A stretch of DNA of 14,245 nucleotides from Larix sibirica (Eukaryota > Streptophyta > Pinopsida > Pinales > Pinaceae), in the NCBI GenBank assembly GCA_004151065.3, contig NWUY0300012152.1, positions 5,528-19,772 on the forward strand, given 5' to 3'. Both the position numbers and the translations under genes were made by a program. The stretch's first letter is position 1. Each line of letters opens with the position of its first letter. Below, in pieces: positions 1 to 8,640 of this stretch. Under the pieces are notes generated by a model. It had not been told where the DNA came from, did no database searches, and saw only the letters and a list, made by a program, of their open reading frames with translations.

Positions 1-424
1 ATTACTTGGATGTTATTCAATTAAAAGATAAGTATTTTATGTTGTCTTTGAATGTGCAATGATTATATTTACTTATTGTTGTGAATGTGTTTGTTTATGC
101 ATGGTGTGTGTGTGAACCTAGTTTTAATTCCACTATGTTTTATACTTGCACACCTGCACGTGCATTTCTTAGTTATGTTACCCGCAAGAGTCTTAAAATA
201 GTTATGAATTCAAATAATGGCTCCATGGGGCAATTTTTTGAAGCATGGAATTTGCAACTACCCCATCCTATAATGAAAATGATGAATGTGAACATGACAT
301 TATGTCTTTAGTCATAGATACTTTTTGTTCTTCATGTTGGCGTTTTCCTTATTCACCCCATTCATTTGGTTGAGTAGCAGTTGCCCCATTTTAAACTGGG
401 AATTGGGAGACTTCGGAAAGCCAT
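1..424. other. Intergenic DNA, no gene recognised
   Basis: This is AT-rich sequence with short open stretches in several frames and no motif I recognise. The longest ATG frame (81-311, 76 codons) has a composition and reading-frame context expected by chance. No promoter, RNA gene or repeat boundary is evident. Confidence 0.5.
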
Positions 425-625
425 CTACACAAGAGAATATTGAGTATAACCTGTGCATTTGGAACTCTATTTCACCTATTCATGAAGTACATGGGGATTG
501 GAATTTTCATCTCTTTCAAAACTAGGACTCCTTTTGAAAAATCCTAGTGGATATTGGTTAATCTATTTGGAGGTTTAGTTCATATGGATTGCTTCAAATG
601 CCATAATAAGTGTCATGGTCAATAA
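425..625 (+). pseudogene. Possible decayed gag/ORF1-like fragment with a partial zinc knuckle
   Basis: Read in one + frame, this stretch is open for about 65 codons apart from one TAG at 545-547, and ends at a TAA (623-625). Near its end (590-616) it encodes CFKCHNKCH, which fits C-x2-C-x4-H, the first three ligands of a retroelement CCHC zinc knuckle. The fourth cysteine is not at the expected spacing. Upstream residues such as FEKS-stop-WILVNLFGGLVHMD have the feel of the segment that precedes the knuckle in plant gag or LINE ORF1 proteins. That is pattern recognition, not an alignment. If real, this is a short relic of a second retroelement. It could equally be a chance motif in AT-rich DNA. 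Confidence 0.25.
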
Positions 626-1520
626 GAGAAATGAAAAGAATGTTGAGAAGCCATGAAACCTTCAATAATGAAAATAGATTCTCCCTTATCTCGCACTCCA
701 ATACAATGTACAACAGTGAAAATACATCTCAGAATGAGTTAAGGACCGTCATTATGCAAGAAAGAGGCCAAATTCAAGCCTTGGAAGTCGAATTTCTATC
801 CTTAAAGGACATAGTGGAAGAAATTTTAAGAGGTATTTATTCAACAGCTTCCAATCACAGGTACTCTCTTGCTTCTTATCCAGCACTCATCAAGGATGAT
901 GAAACTATTTCTCAAATTGATTGAGACAACCATACCATAACAAGACAATGGTGAACCCGAGGAAGCTTACAGTCAGCAATCATTTCATTAGTTTGTTGTT
1001 ATGCTATGTAAATATTTTGGTTTTAGGTATCTATTATCAGATCTATACATGTATTAGTCTCTTAGAATCTTTTAAAAGAGACGTTAGGAAAAGGATTACT
1101 TCTTTTTGTACTCATGAAGTTATGGTGATCATGCCTAGACCAATATGTATTTTTGTATTAGTTAATTGTATAGTTCGGATGCAACATTTTAAATGCAAAT
1201 ATATATCCACTTTTGCTATTAAAAAAAACTATTGAAGGCCAATTGCTCTCTTCTCTCTTGGCTCAAAATGTGGGTTTTGTGAATATTTCTATAGTATTCT
1301 AGTTATAGTGTTTGTTTTCAAATAAGGTGACAAAATTGCTAGGAAGTACAACTCATAGTCCTTATTTTGTATGGATGGTTATTATGTGTTCGCATTGTTG
1401 GTGATGGACACCATCCTTATTGTATGTTGCTTTATTATTTATGAAAATATATATTTCTTCAATGCAATGACAATTTTTTTCTCTTTAATATTGATATATT
1501 TAGCAATGCATGTCATAGTG
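626..1520. other. Intergenic DNA with short open frames
   Basis: Two overlapping 104-codon frames (610-924 and 921-1235) occur here. The first starts only at a GTG and contains a mildly heptad-like segment (about residues 42-75, rich in E, L, Q and I). The second is a low-information, hydrophobic AT-driven frame. Neither resembles a family I know. From 1236 to 1520 the sequence is AT-rich with no open frame. I cannot assign a function. Confidence 0.4.
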
Positions 1521-1577
1521 ATATGTATGCACATACATAAATAAAATGTTGGAACACTAATATTGAAATTAGATATA
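1521..1577 (+). repeat. Dispersed direct repeat, copy 1, with internal palindrome
   Basis: The first 31 bases are identical to 3027-3057, and the following 25 or so match 3058-3082 at about 21 of 25 positions. Inside the identical part is a perfect inverted repeat: arms TATGTATG (1522-1529) and CATACATA (1532-1539) around CA. The sequence before it (CATGTCATAGTG) also resembles the bases before copy 2, so the true repeat is longer and diverged. The two copies sit 1.5 kb apart on either side of a candidate insertion at 1584-2959. Confidence 0.8.
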
Positions 1578-1711
1578 TACACCCCCTCATTCGAAGTCCT
1601 TTATCTAGGGATGAGTTGGTGGACGATCGCCGGGATGGTTTTGATCCCAAGCCCCTAATCCCCAACACATGTAGCCATCTAGAAGAGACAACTAGCGTGC
1701 ATACATGATAG

Positions 1712-1999
1712 TCGGTACTTAGGGGGATGATAGAAAGGAGGTGGTTTCATCCTCCTAAGGAGAAGCTCATCATGAGCCTTCACTACGATGAGATAGTTTA
1801 CATGTTGCGAATGCAAATGATGGATAGTTGGGAGATAGTGCAGGACATGGAGGTTCCTGAGCATGATGATTTTACTAGGAGATAGAACCAAGAGATTCTC
1901 AATCATACACATAGATGTAGAGATGGGGTTTTCGAAGGTTGTGAACAAGTTATTTGGGAAAATTTCACGAACGTCGTTTTTTTTTACCTTGGCCAATGA
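1712..1999 (+). pseudogene. Coding-like remnant, unassigned
   Basis: One + frame is open from 1712 to a TAG at 1883-1885 (about 57 codons), then open again for about 37 codons. Its residues look like real protein rather than AT noise: charged and mixed, with stretches such as WFHPPKEKLIMSLHYDEIVY and SWEIVQDMEVPEHDDFTRR. The opposite strand carries a longer frame (complement of 1679-2164, 161 codons), but that translation is rich in P, H, S and L with no recognisable motif, so I regard it as a shadow. I cannot name a family. It may be the first ORF (gag-like) of an old retroelement inside the candidate insertion. Confidence 0.3.
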
Positions 2000-2373
2000 A
2001 CTTGGGGATTGGTAAGTGGTTTGAATTGGGTAGTCAGGGATAGAGACAAAAAATATAGGAGGAGGTTGGGTCGCACCAAATACTGGAACATTGTTGGGAG
2101 AGTGAGAAGGTGGAGAATTATAGGCATGCATGTTGTGTTTAAGGAGGAAACAATGGTTAACCAAACGTGGAGCTCCTCCAGCTGAGGGGTTAAGAGTGGA
2201 AGGGGGTTTAGCTACTATCTAAAGATAATGCAGGAAGTTTAGACCATGGCCTTGCGCTATAGAAAGCATACCCACTCTACATTCAACGGGAGATTGATAA
2301 ATCTAAAGACTAAATTTGACGGGAGAGTGAATTTGTGGATGAGGATGACATGAGGCGGGACCTATAGGCCTAA

Positions 2374-2682
2374 ATTCCTAATGTATGGACTTCAAAGACT
2401 CTGGACACCAAGTATCTTCAGACTATATGGCTATACTAGCATCTGAAAACCATGCTTGGCAAAGCCTTGCTAGACCGTTGTGAGGAATGAAAGGAAATTA
2501 TTCTTCAAATGGATGAGATGCAGGATCATATGAGAATAACGAATGATAAAATAAACTTGATCGCAAGGGAAAATACAAGTTTCGATTTTGCTGAAAAGAC
2601 TGCTAAAGTTGAGGGCATCCCCTCTACCTCAGCACAAGAGGTTCCTTTCATCACAATCTCTAATAATGAGGGTCATACTTCC
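2374..2682 (+). pseudogene. Coding-like remnant, unassigned, helical C-terminal part
   Basis: In one + frame this run is interrupted only by TAG at 2437-2439 and TGA at 2488-2490, and ends at a TAG (2683-2685). The last 64 codons (2491-2682) are fully open and read as a charged, probably helical segment (ILQMDEMQDHMRITNDKINL) followed by a Ser/Thr/Pro-rich stretch. That pattern resembles the end of a gag-type or linker protein, but no diagnostic residues are present. An ATG frame at 2588-2824 overlaps it in another register and looks like a shadow. It probably belongs to the same decayed element as the run at 1712-1999, though a different frame means at least one indel between them. Confidence 0.3.
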
Positions 2683-2968
2683 TAGTTTTAATCATTCTCA
2701 TGTTTGTTTTGTTAGGTCTAGTAGCCCAGGTTATAGGCCAAAGGCATATAGTATTTTATGTTTTCCTAGTAAGCTTAGAATGAGAAAAAAGTCTTCTCAG
2801 AACGTCTTTTATCATCAATTTTAGACATATGGCAGCCATAAGTGACAAACTCTTTTTCTATTCCTAGTCAAGTTTCCCTAGTGACCAACTAGCTAACTAA
2901 TTTATGTATATTTTACTTTTGATTAATAGAATAGTTTATCTTACAAGAAGAAATTTGGCATATACACC

Positions 2969-3160
2969 TCAAAATATGAATTTATAATATTGAAATCCAT
3001 ATATATATTGGAATCATGCCATTGTCATATGTATGCACATACATAAATAAAATGTTGAACAATCATATTCAAATTTGATATCTAAACATTGAAATATAAA
3101 TTCATAGTATTGAAAACCAAATATACATTGTTGTATTTCAATATTGACACTTTTGAAATA
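2969..3160 (+). repeat. Diverged tandem unit of about 120 bp
   Basis: About 38 bases at 2973-3010 match 3093-3130 with roughly six differences, an offset of 120 bases. The preceding bases also correspond (TATACACCTCAAA against TATCTAAACATTGAAA). Copy 2 of the palindrome-bearing repeat (3027-3082) lies within the unit. The left-hand copy at 1521-1577 ends at the equivalent point, which is why I suspect one array was split by an insertion. Confidence 0.6.
3027..3082 (+). repeat. Dispersed direct repeat, copy 2, with internal palindrome
   Basis: The first 31 bases are identical to 1521-1551 and the rest is about 85% identical. The same 8-base arms, TATGTATG and CATACATA, lie at 3028-3035 and 3038-3045. 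Confidence 0.8.
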
Positions 3161-3360
3161 AAATTCACACTCTTAAAATTGACATTCACAAGTTCATAAT
3201 TAAAATTGACACTTTTGCAATCAAAATTGAGACTTTCATAACTAAATACAAAGTTTAGAAACACCAATATTCACACTTTCACAATCCAATGTTAAACTTT
3301 AAAAACATTAATATTCACACTTTCGAAACTAATATTTACACTTTTATAGTATATATTCTA
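3090..3360 (+). repeat. Degenerate short-period repeat array
   Basis: The phrase (A/T)TTGACACTTT or ATTCACACTTT followed by an A-rich spacer recurs roughly every 18-35 bases (for example near 3142, 3163, 3182, 3206, 3271 and 3311). Copies are diverged and spacing is irregular. On the minus strand the array yields a small frame (complement of 3082-3267) whose product repeats FNYELVN/FKSVNF-like words. This is a translation of the repeat, not a gene. Confidence 0.65.
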
Positions 3361-3516
3361 GGTTATAAGATTAGATTTCATGAAATAGTCATTAGTTAGG
3401 CCAGAAATCCAAAAGCTTGTCTCAACTATTGAATTAATAATAGTAAATATAATATTGAATTTTACATCACTGTGAAATTTATTATTGCTAAATTTAGGGT
3501 CCATGCTCATGGTCTC

Positions 3517-3720
3517 TTAGTGAATTTGGCCATTGTAACTCTAAAAAAACTCGGAATGAGTGAATATCTAAAAAATTAGATACAAAGGAGATTAAAGATG
3601 AACAATATTTCATGATGTGATGTCATAGTGAATTTGGCCATGATACTACTCGAAAAAAACTCAAAGTGAGTGCATATGTAAAAAATTCAATACAAAGGAG
3701 ATTGAAGATAAACATTATTT
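3517..3720 (+). repeat. Two-copy tandem duplication, 108-bp period
   Basis: Copy A (3517-3610) and copy B (3625-3720) share AGTGAATTTGGCCA, an A-run followed by ACTC, GAGTG, and then GATACAAAGGAGATT or AATACAAAGGAGATT. The period is 108 bases, measured from AGTGAATTTGGCC at 3519 and 3627. Differences are scattered substitutions and small indels, so the duplication is not recent. No coding content is seen in either copy. Confidence 0.85.
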
Positions 3721-4132
3721 ATCTAATTTCATAACATAACTACTCTATACCTCGAGGTACCTTATCCTTAATAATGTAAATTGACATCCAAAACCAAATG
3801 TCTCTTTCATGGAATTGACTTTAAGAATCTCTATTTTGTTAGATCCACCTAATAATGGATTTGACATTTAATATATTTAAAGTGTTTGAAAAAAAAGTCT
3901 AAGGCAAATAGAAATCATTTAAATTTTTTAAAATATTAAAAATTAAATATTTTTTAAAATTTGAAATTTAATTAAAGAATATGTATAATTAATCTAATTT
4001 AAATAGTTATAAAATGGAGTGTTATTTTCTTCACCTAAATTTTATTATATTATTGTAATGGAATTTAAAATTTATCTTGAATATCATTTTTAAAATTTAA
4101 AAAAAGAAAAAAAAATTACTTCGTATTTATAT
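3721..4132. other. Very AT-rich intergenic DNA
   Basis: Long A and T runs dominate, and the longest open frames are trivial. I see no gene, RNA or defined repeat apart from low-complexity sequence. Confidence 0.6.
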
Positions 4133-4270
4133 ATATATAATAAACATTTTTCCATCAAAATTTTCAATTTGTGGCGACTTATTTTTATATATTTTTTGTT
4201 TTAATAATATAAATAATTTTCCATTAATACAGTTTCAATATGTGACAACTTAATTTTTATTATAATATAA
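4133..4270 (+). repeat. Imperfect tandem duplication of about 70 bp
   Basis: The segment around 4146-4187 (TTTTCCATCAAAA, then TTCAATTTGTGGCGACTT, then ATTTTTAT) recurs around 4215-4260 (TTTTCCATTAATA, then TTCAATATGTGACAACTT, then AATTTTTATT). The offset is 69-71 bases. A related phrase, ATGTGTCAACTT, appears just beyond the LINE tail at 10230-10241. Confidence 0.6.
4235..4251 (+). repeat. Candidate target-site duplication, left copy
   Basis: ATGTGACAACTT (4240-4251) matches ATGTGTCAACTT (10230-10241) at 11 of 12 bases, with CAA just upstream of both. The right copy lies directly after the LINE's A-run and (TA)n tract, where a target-site duplication belongs. Against this, a related phrase occurs at 4166-4180, so the match may reflect local repeat structure. 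If correct, the element begins near 4252, earlier than the composition change suggests. Confidence 0.25.
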
Positions 4271-4315
4271 TGTAATTGAAAAAGTGAATATAGATATTAT
4301 GCAATTGATAGTAAA

Positions 4316-4433
4316 GCATCATCCCAAGGGGAAGCTAGCATTTGAGGTTTCTTGGTTTCAAGTTAGGGTTTATGGGGTTTCTGAGTTCTGGCTATGACGA
4401 TTCTTGTGTATGTCGTTAGATTAGGCAGTTAAG
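4316..4433 (+). promoter_or_regulatory. Presumed LINE 5' leader
   Basis: These bases lie between AT-rich flanking repeats and the first ORF1 ATG. In intact L1-type elements this region carries an internal promoter. I see no specific promoter motif here. The name rests on position and on the change in base composition. Confidence 0.45.
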
Positions 4434-6315
4434 ATGTCCTTTGCACAGGAGCCTTCTTGGGTAGAGGACGATATCAACTGGTCACATGAGGTTTTCCAGA
4501 AGACTGATGAAGAGTACAAGGCTATGATACGTGAGGACAAGTTGAGCCATCGAGGTCAGATAGTAGCTGAGGCGGTTTTGGATAAGGGGTTGATTGTAGA
4601 TGTTGGACTTGCTAAAACATCCTCTTTTCCACTTTTTGAGGCTTGTCGTGTTGTGCATGGGGGAAAGTTTTCTTGGGGATATCCCTTGGCATGTAAGGGG
4701 TTAACAGAAGGTCACGGGGTAAATCCACTTAGTCACGGAAGGGAAGGGGAGAATGCAAAAGTCTATGGAGGCACAGCCAGATACAAGAGTTCTATAAAGG
4801 CTTACAGAGCATGTTCTGAGAGGATTCCTATGGTGGTAGGAAAGGACGTTAATATGGATCGGGTTTTGAGCCTAACTAAATGGGCATTGGTTGGAAAGAT
4901 ATTCATTCGTTCCCTGAGAAGGTTGGATATTGTCCATTTGGTTTCTGATACATGGAAACCTCTTATGTGTTATAGCCCTCGTTGTTACATGTTGATGAAT
5001 AATTGGGTAAGTTTTCATTTTCTATCTAAGGATGACCCTGAGAAGATTTTGTCTAGATATTGGGTGATAGGGAAAGGCTCTTGGATGTTGAAGTGGTGGC
5101 ACCTAGATTTTAACCCCTATAAGAACAGTTTAACATTCGACATGTACGGATGCTTGTTCTGGGTCTTCCTCTGGAGTTGTGGACCAAGAACATTATTGTT
5201 GGAATTGCCAATGTGGTCAGGGACTATGTGTTCTTTGATGAAGGTTCTATTTTTCATCCTGACAAAAGAATTTCTAGGGTTTTGGTGGCTATAGATTTCT
5301 CCCTAGGATTTCTAGCCGAAGTGGAGATCGATTGGGGGGAGAAGATTATTATTCAATGGCTCAATTACTAGTGAATCATGTTTATATGCTTCATATGTCA
5401 TACTACGGGTCACCTCAAGCATGAATGTATGGGTTCAGGCTCATCTGAAGGTTTTTTTGATCTGGGGTGTTCAAATGTGTCACCTCATGGGCATGTTTCT
5501 TCAGAAATCCGATTGGAATCCTTATCCATTGAAGATTCGGATCATAGGTCTGTGCCTACGTATAAGGACCTTGTGGTGGCTGCTAGAGCTTCCTCCTTTT
5601 TGGGTAAGTTAAAGTCTCTTTTCCATTCCTTTTATGATTCCCTTAGCTCCAAGGAGGTTGCTTTTATCAAGAATGTAGAAGGTCGGCATGAATCTAGCAT
5701 TCTTGATTCAGGTTTAATTTCTCTGGAACCTACTCTTGGGAAATCAGAGGGGGGTTTGTTATAATAAGGGTAGGGAGGTGGTGCATCCTCCTTGTTGTAG
5801 AACCCAGGATGTAGACGTTAGCCTTCTGGGAGGATCGATTATGGAGTTGGGGGCTTCTAAGGAAGAGGGTCCATCCCTAGTGGCAGGAATGAACACTTCA
5901 CATTGTGGTCTCTCTACAGAATTTGTTCCAAGAGGAGTTGATGTTCCAATATCGTAGAAGCGGATAACTCTTTAAGAGTTGCAAATAATTCTGGCACTAC
6001 TATTTCTCCCTATGTGCCTTCTTACAAAGAATGTTTTCTAAAATCCCTGATGAGGGTGTATAAGGAGTCTTCTACACGTTTAGATAATACTTATTCAATC
6101 AACTCTATGGATTGTCAGAATGTTACAATTCAAAAAAAGAAGAACAAACTGCGAAAAGGTGTTGTTTGTGCTGGTTTTTTGGTCCTGGTACTTCTATTAC
6201 GTCTCAGTTAGCTAGTGCAGGTGTTTCTCCTATGATTTCATATGGATTTGATGTGGCATTATTTGAACCCTCTCAAGCCTTTAGAGTAGCTGAGTCCTGT
6301 GTAGGCAATTCTTAA
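4434..6315 (+). pseudogene. LINE ORF1 protein (nucleic-acid-binding, broken)
   Basis: ORF1 proteins of plant L1 elements bind the element RNA and form the retrotransposition particle with ORF2. The ATG at 4434 follows an in-frame stop (4422-4424) and opens a 286-codon run. Residues from about 150 to 235 resemble DUF4283: a tryptophan and basic N-part (KWALVGKIF), FHFLSKDDPEKIL, and then WWHLDFNPY. A frameshift near 5139 moves the match to another frame (5141-5368), with the typical GLPLELWTK, DKRISRVLVAIDFS and EVEIDWGE words. Two adjacent stops (TAG 5369-5371, TGA 5372-5374) sit just before the CCHC knuckle. A low-complexity tail then continues through further shifts (about 5740-5764, near 5950, and at a homopolymer between 6132 and 6180). 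It ends at TAA 6313-6315, one base into ORF2. At least four frameshifts make this a pseudogene. Confidence 0.9.
5387..5428 (+). other. CCHC zinc knuckle of LINE ORF1
   Basis: The residues CFICHTTGHLKHEC give an exact C-x2-C-x4-H-x4-C spacing, the retroelement zinc knuckle that binds single-stranded nucleic acid. It lies where plant LINE ORF1 proteins carry it, soon after the DUF4283-like part. All four zinc ligands are intact even though two stop codons precede it. Confidence 0.92.
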
Positions 6316-6317
6316 TG
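6313..6317 (+). promoter_or_regulatory. ORF1 stop / ORF2 start overlap (TAATG)
   Basis: The frame that carries the end of ORF1 stops with TAA at 6313-6315, and the ORF2 ATG is 6315-6317, sharing one A. The ORF2 start is well supported because MKLMSLNVRGLG is the standard N-terminus of plant LINE endonucleases. A one-base overlap of this form is known from some LINEs, such as insect SART1, to permit translation of ORF2 by termination and reinitiation. That mechanism is inference here, and the upstream ORF1 frame is already broken. Confidence 0.7.
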
Positions 6318-7016
6318 AAACTTATGTCCCTAAATGTAAGAGGGCTTGGAAGCACCCCTAAGTACTTGGCCCTCAAAATACTTTTGGACTTAGAAAGACC
6401 AGACCTTATTCCAATTCAGGAGACGATGGTGTCGGGTTCTAGGGAGAAGGATGTTTTTATTTGCCTTCTCATCGGATGGGAATGTTGTACGATCAATGCT
6501 TCGAGTATGTCAGGAGGATTACTCACGGCTTGGAACCCTAAGGTTTCAAAATGTGTTCCTTTTCTTACTTGCACTGAGATCCTTTTGGAAGGTCGGTTCA
6601 AAGACATGGACCATGTTTTCATAATAATAAAATACTACGACCCTTACTCAAAACGTTAGACTTTTTTTGGATGAGGTGGAAGCTTCGAGCTTGTTAAATG
6701 ATCCTCTGTTTATCATCAAGGGGTATCTTAACCTTGTTTTATCAACAAATGAGATCTGGGGATCCTCCTAAAGACGACCCTCTATCTAGTTTTTTTAGGA
6801 ATCTATTCAATTCTTCCAATCTCCTTGATATTGTCATGAACTCTTTGGTACCTACCTAGAGGAATGGATGCTCTCGACGAGAGGGATTTTCCAAGTGCCT
6901 TGACCGGTTCTTGATGGATAATCCAATTTCAGGGTTGGTTGATAGATTTATGTCCTCGGTGGTGAATGTTAAATATTTCTAACCATATGCCCATTTTTCT
7001 TCAGTTGGAAGGGGTG
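6315..7016 (+). other. Endonuclease domain of LINE ORF2 (inactive)
   Basis: This is the apurinic-like endonuclease (exonuclease-endonuclease-phosphatase fold) that makes the first nick. Visible motifs are NVRGLG at residues 7-12, the QET glutamate (6420-6422), SGGLLTAW, the GDLN-equivalent at 6721-6732, the RLDRFL-equivalent CLDRFL (about 6896-6913), and the SDH-equivalent at 6978-6986. The active-site aspartate of GDLN is Tyr (TAT, 6724-6726), and the Asp of SDH is Asn (AAC, 6981-6983). The asparagine near the start and the glutamate are kept. Three frameshifts and a TAG at 6857-6859 also break it. Confidence 0.88.
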
Positions 7017-7586
7017 GTGGATAAAATTTGTTATCCTTTCAAATTTAACCATGGGAGGCTAGAGTTTGCAGAGTTTGATAAGATGATTAGGCACAAATGG
7101 AGATCCCTTGTTCCACCACCTGATTTATATGGTATGTAACTTCTGAATTTCAAATTGAAAGGATTGAAAGAGGCTATCATTGATTGGGAAAAATCTAGAA
7201 AAGCTCACATGAAGGAAGAATCGGTCAACTTAGAAGCAGATATTCACTCTATTTTTGTTAGGAACACTTCAGGTTTTATGTCTCCAGCAAGCAGAACTTC
7301 TCTTGGGGTTCTGGAAGCATGGAAGCTTAAAATCTTGCTATTGGAAGAAGAATCTCGACGCCTTAAGATCCAGGCTACCTAGTTGAAGCTTGGTGATTGT
7401 AATTCAAATTTTTTTCATAAGATGGCTACTCAGTGAAGAGTTCATAACTCCAGTTGGGAGTTAAAAGACTCGGGTGGTATAAATATTTATAGTCAAAAAA
7501 ATATAGAAGAGGCGGTTGTAGCCCACTTTCAAACCCTATTCAAGAAGCCGAGGCCAAATTACATTGGGGACTAGTTACTGGTGGTT

Positions 7587-8640
7587 CAAAACTTTCCAAG
7601 GTTTTTCACAGATGAGGACTCTCTCGGTATTGGAAGTCCAGTCACATTGAAGGAAGTGGAGGTGGTTCTGAAATATTCCTCAAAATCCAAGAGCCCCGGC
7701 TCAGACAGTTTTACAGTCAAATTATTTCTACATTTTTTCGACTTACTGGGTGAAGATATTTTGCAGATTGTTGAAGAGTCTAGGGTTACAGGTAAGGTTC
7801 TTGGTGTTGTAAATGCCACCTTCTTGGCGTTGATCCCTAAATCAAATGTACCTTCTTCTTTTAATGAATTCAAGCTTATCTCTTGTTGTAACTTTTTTTA
7901 CAAAGAGATTACTAAATTTATTTCCAATCGAATCAAACCGGTTCTGGCTGCTCATATGTCAAAAGAGCAGTTTGGTTCCCTCACCAATCAGCTCAACTTT
8001 GATGTTATTGGTGTTGCACAAGAATCACTACACACCATTAAAGTCAAGAAGATATAGGTAATGATTCTAAAACTAGATATGGTTAAGGCAAATGATATGG
8101 TTGACTGGACCTACTTGATGTTAATTCTGCTCCAAATCAGTTTGAATGCGGATGTTACGGATTGGATTATGGGTTGTATCTCTTCAGCAATTTTTTTTGT
8201 TTTAATTAATGGCTCTCCTACAGGTTTTTTTAAGAGTCGGAGGGGCTTAAGACAGGGATGCCTCTTTCTCCTTTACTCTTTTTGCTTGGTATTGAAGGCC
8301 TGAGCAGAATGATAGACAAGGCCAGGAGGGATGGTCGTCTCAAAGGTATAAAGATAACTAATGCACATATCATTTCACACCTACTATTTGTCGACAATGT
8401 CCTATTATTCGAAGATGGGTCATTCAAGGAGTGGCATACTTTGTTGGATATTATCAACTATTTTTGTCGTGCCTTTGGCATGGAGGTCAGCTCTAGTAAG
8501 TCCTCTTTCCTTTTTCATGGAGTATATGAGAGTTCACTTGCACAAATTAAAGCTTTGTTTCCTTTTCATATGGATCTACTTGATGTTGGTATGAAGTACC
8601 TGGGATATTATCTTAAACCCGAACAATTACTTGAAGAATG
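7587..8640 (+). other. Reverse transcriptase domain of LINE ORF2 (inactive)
   Basis: Motifs appear in the expected order: KSPGSDSF (7689-7712), LIPK (7830-7841), FKLISCCN for the usual FRPISLCN (7866-7889), KLDMVKANDMVDW with the first catalytic Asp at 8076-8078, INGSP, GLRQGC (8244-8261), then in the shifted frame PLSPLLFLL, and the active-site box FVDN (8387-8398) where FADD or FVDD is normal. The second Asp of the box is therefore Asn (AAT, 8396-8398). The stop at 8055-8057 falls just before the first catalytic motif. The frame shift near 8261 looks like loss of one C from a CCC. The frame returns near 8617. Confidence 0.92.

Larger units (their letters stand above)
1584..2959. mobile_element. 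Candidate decayed insertion of unknown type
   Basis: This 1.38-kb segment is flanked by the 9-base direct repeat ATATACACC (1575-1583 and 2960-2968). On both sides the flanking DNA belongs to the same AT-rich repeat family (copies at 1521-1577 and 2969-3160). Base composition changes at the left edge, from AT-rich to a GC-richer stretch (ATCGCCGGGATGG at 1626-1638). It contains two coding-like runs on the + strand. I see no terminal inverted repeats, LTRs or recognisable transposase or polymerase motif. A 9-base duplication would fit a Mutator-like element, but nine bases of AT-rich sequence can also recur by chance. Confidence 0.35.

Noticed and set aside
1679-2164. 161-codon frame on the minus strand
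   Set aside because: The translation is rich in P, H, S and L with no recognisable motif or domain. The + strand of the same region looks more protein-like. I treat it as a shadow.
3000-3400. CRISPR-like array
   Set aside because: The repeats are degenerate, the spacing is irregular, and the genome is plant-like. No cas genes are present.
5421-5612. 63-codon frame overlapping the ORF1 tail
   Set aside because: It is out of frame with the zinc knuckle and tail, so it is a shadow of ORF1.
7586-8457. Minus-strand frames of 95 and 75 codons within the LINE
   Set aside because: They are antisense to clearly recognisable reverse transcriptase codons and have no features of their own.
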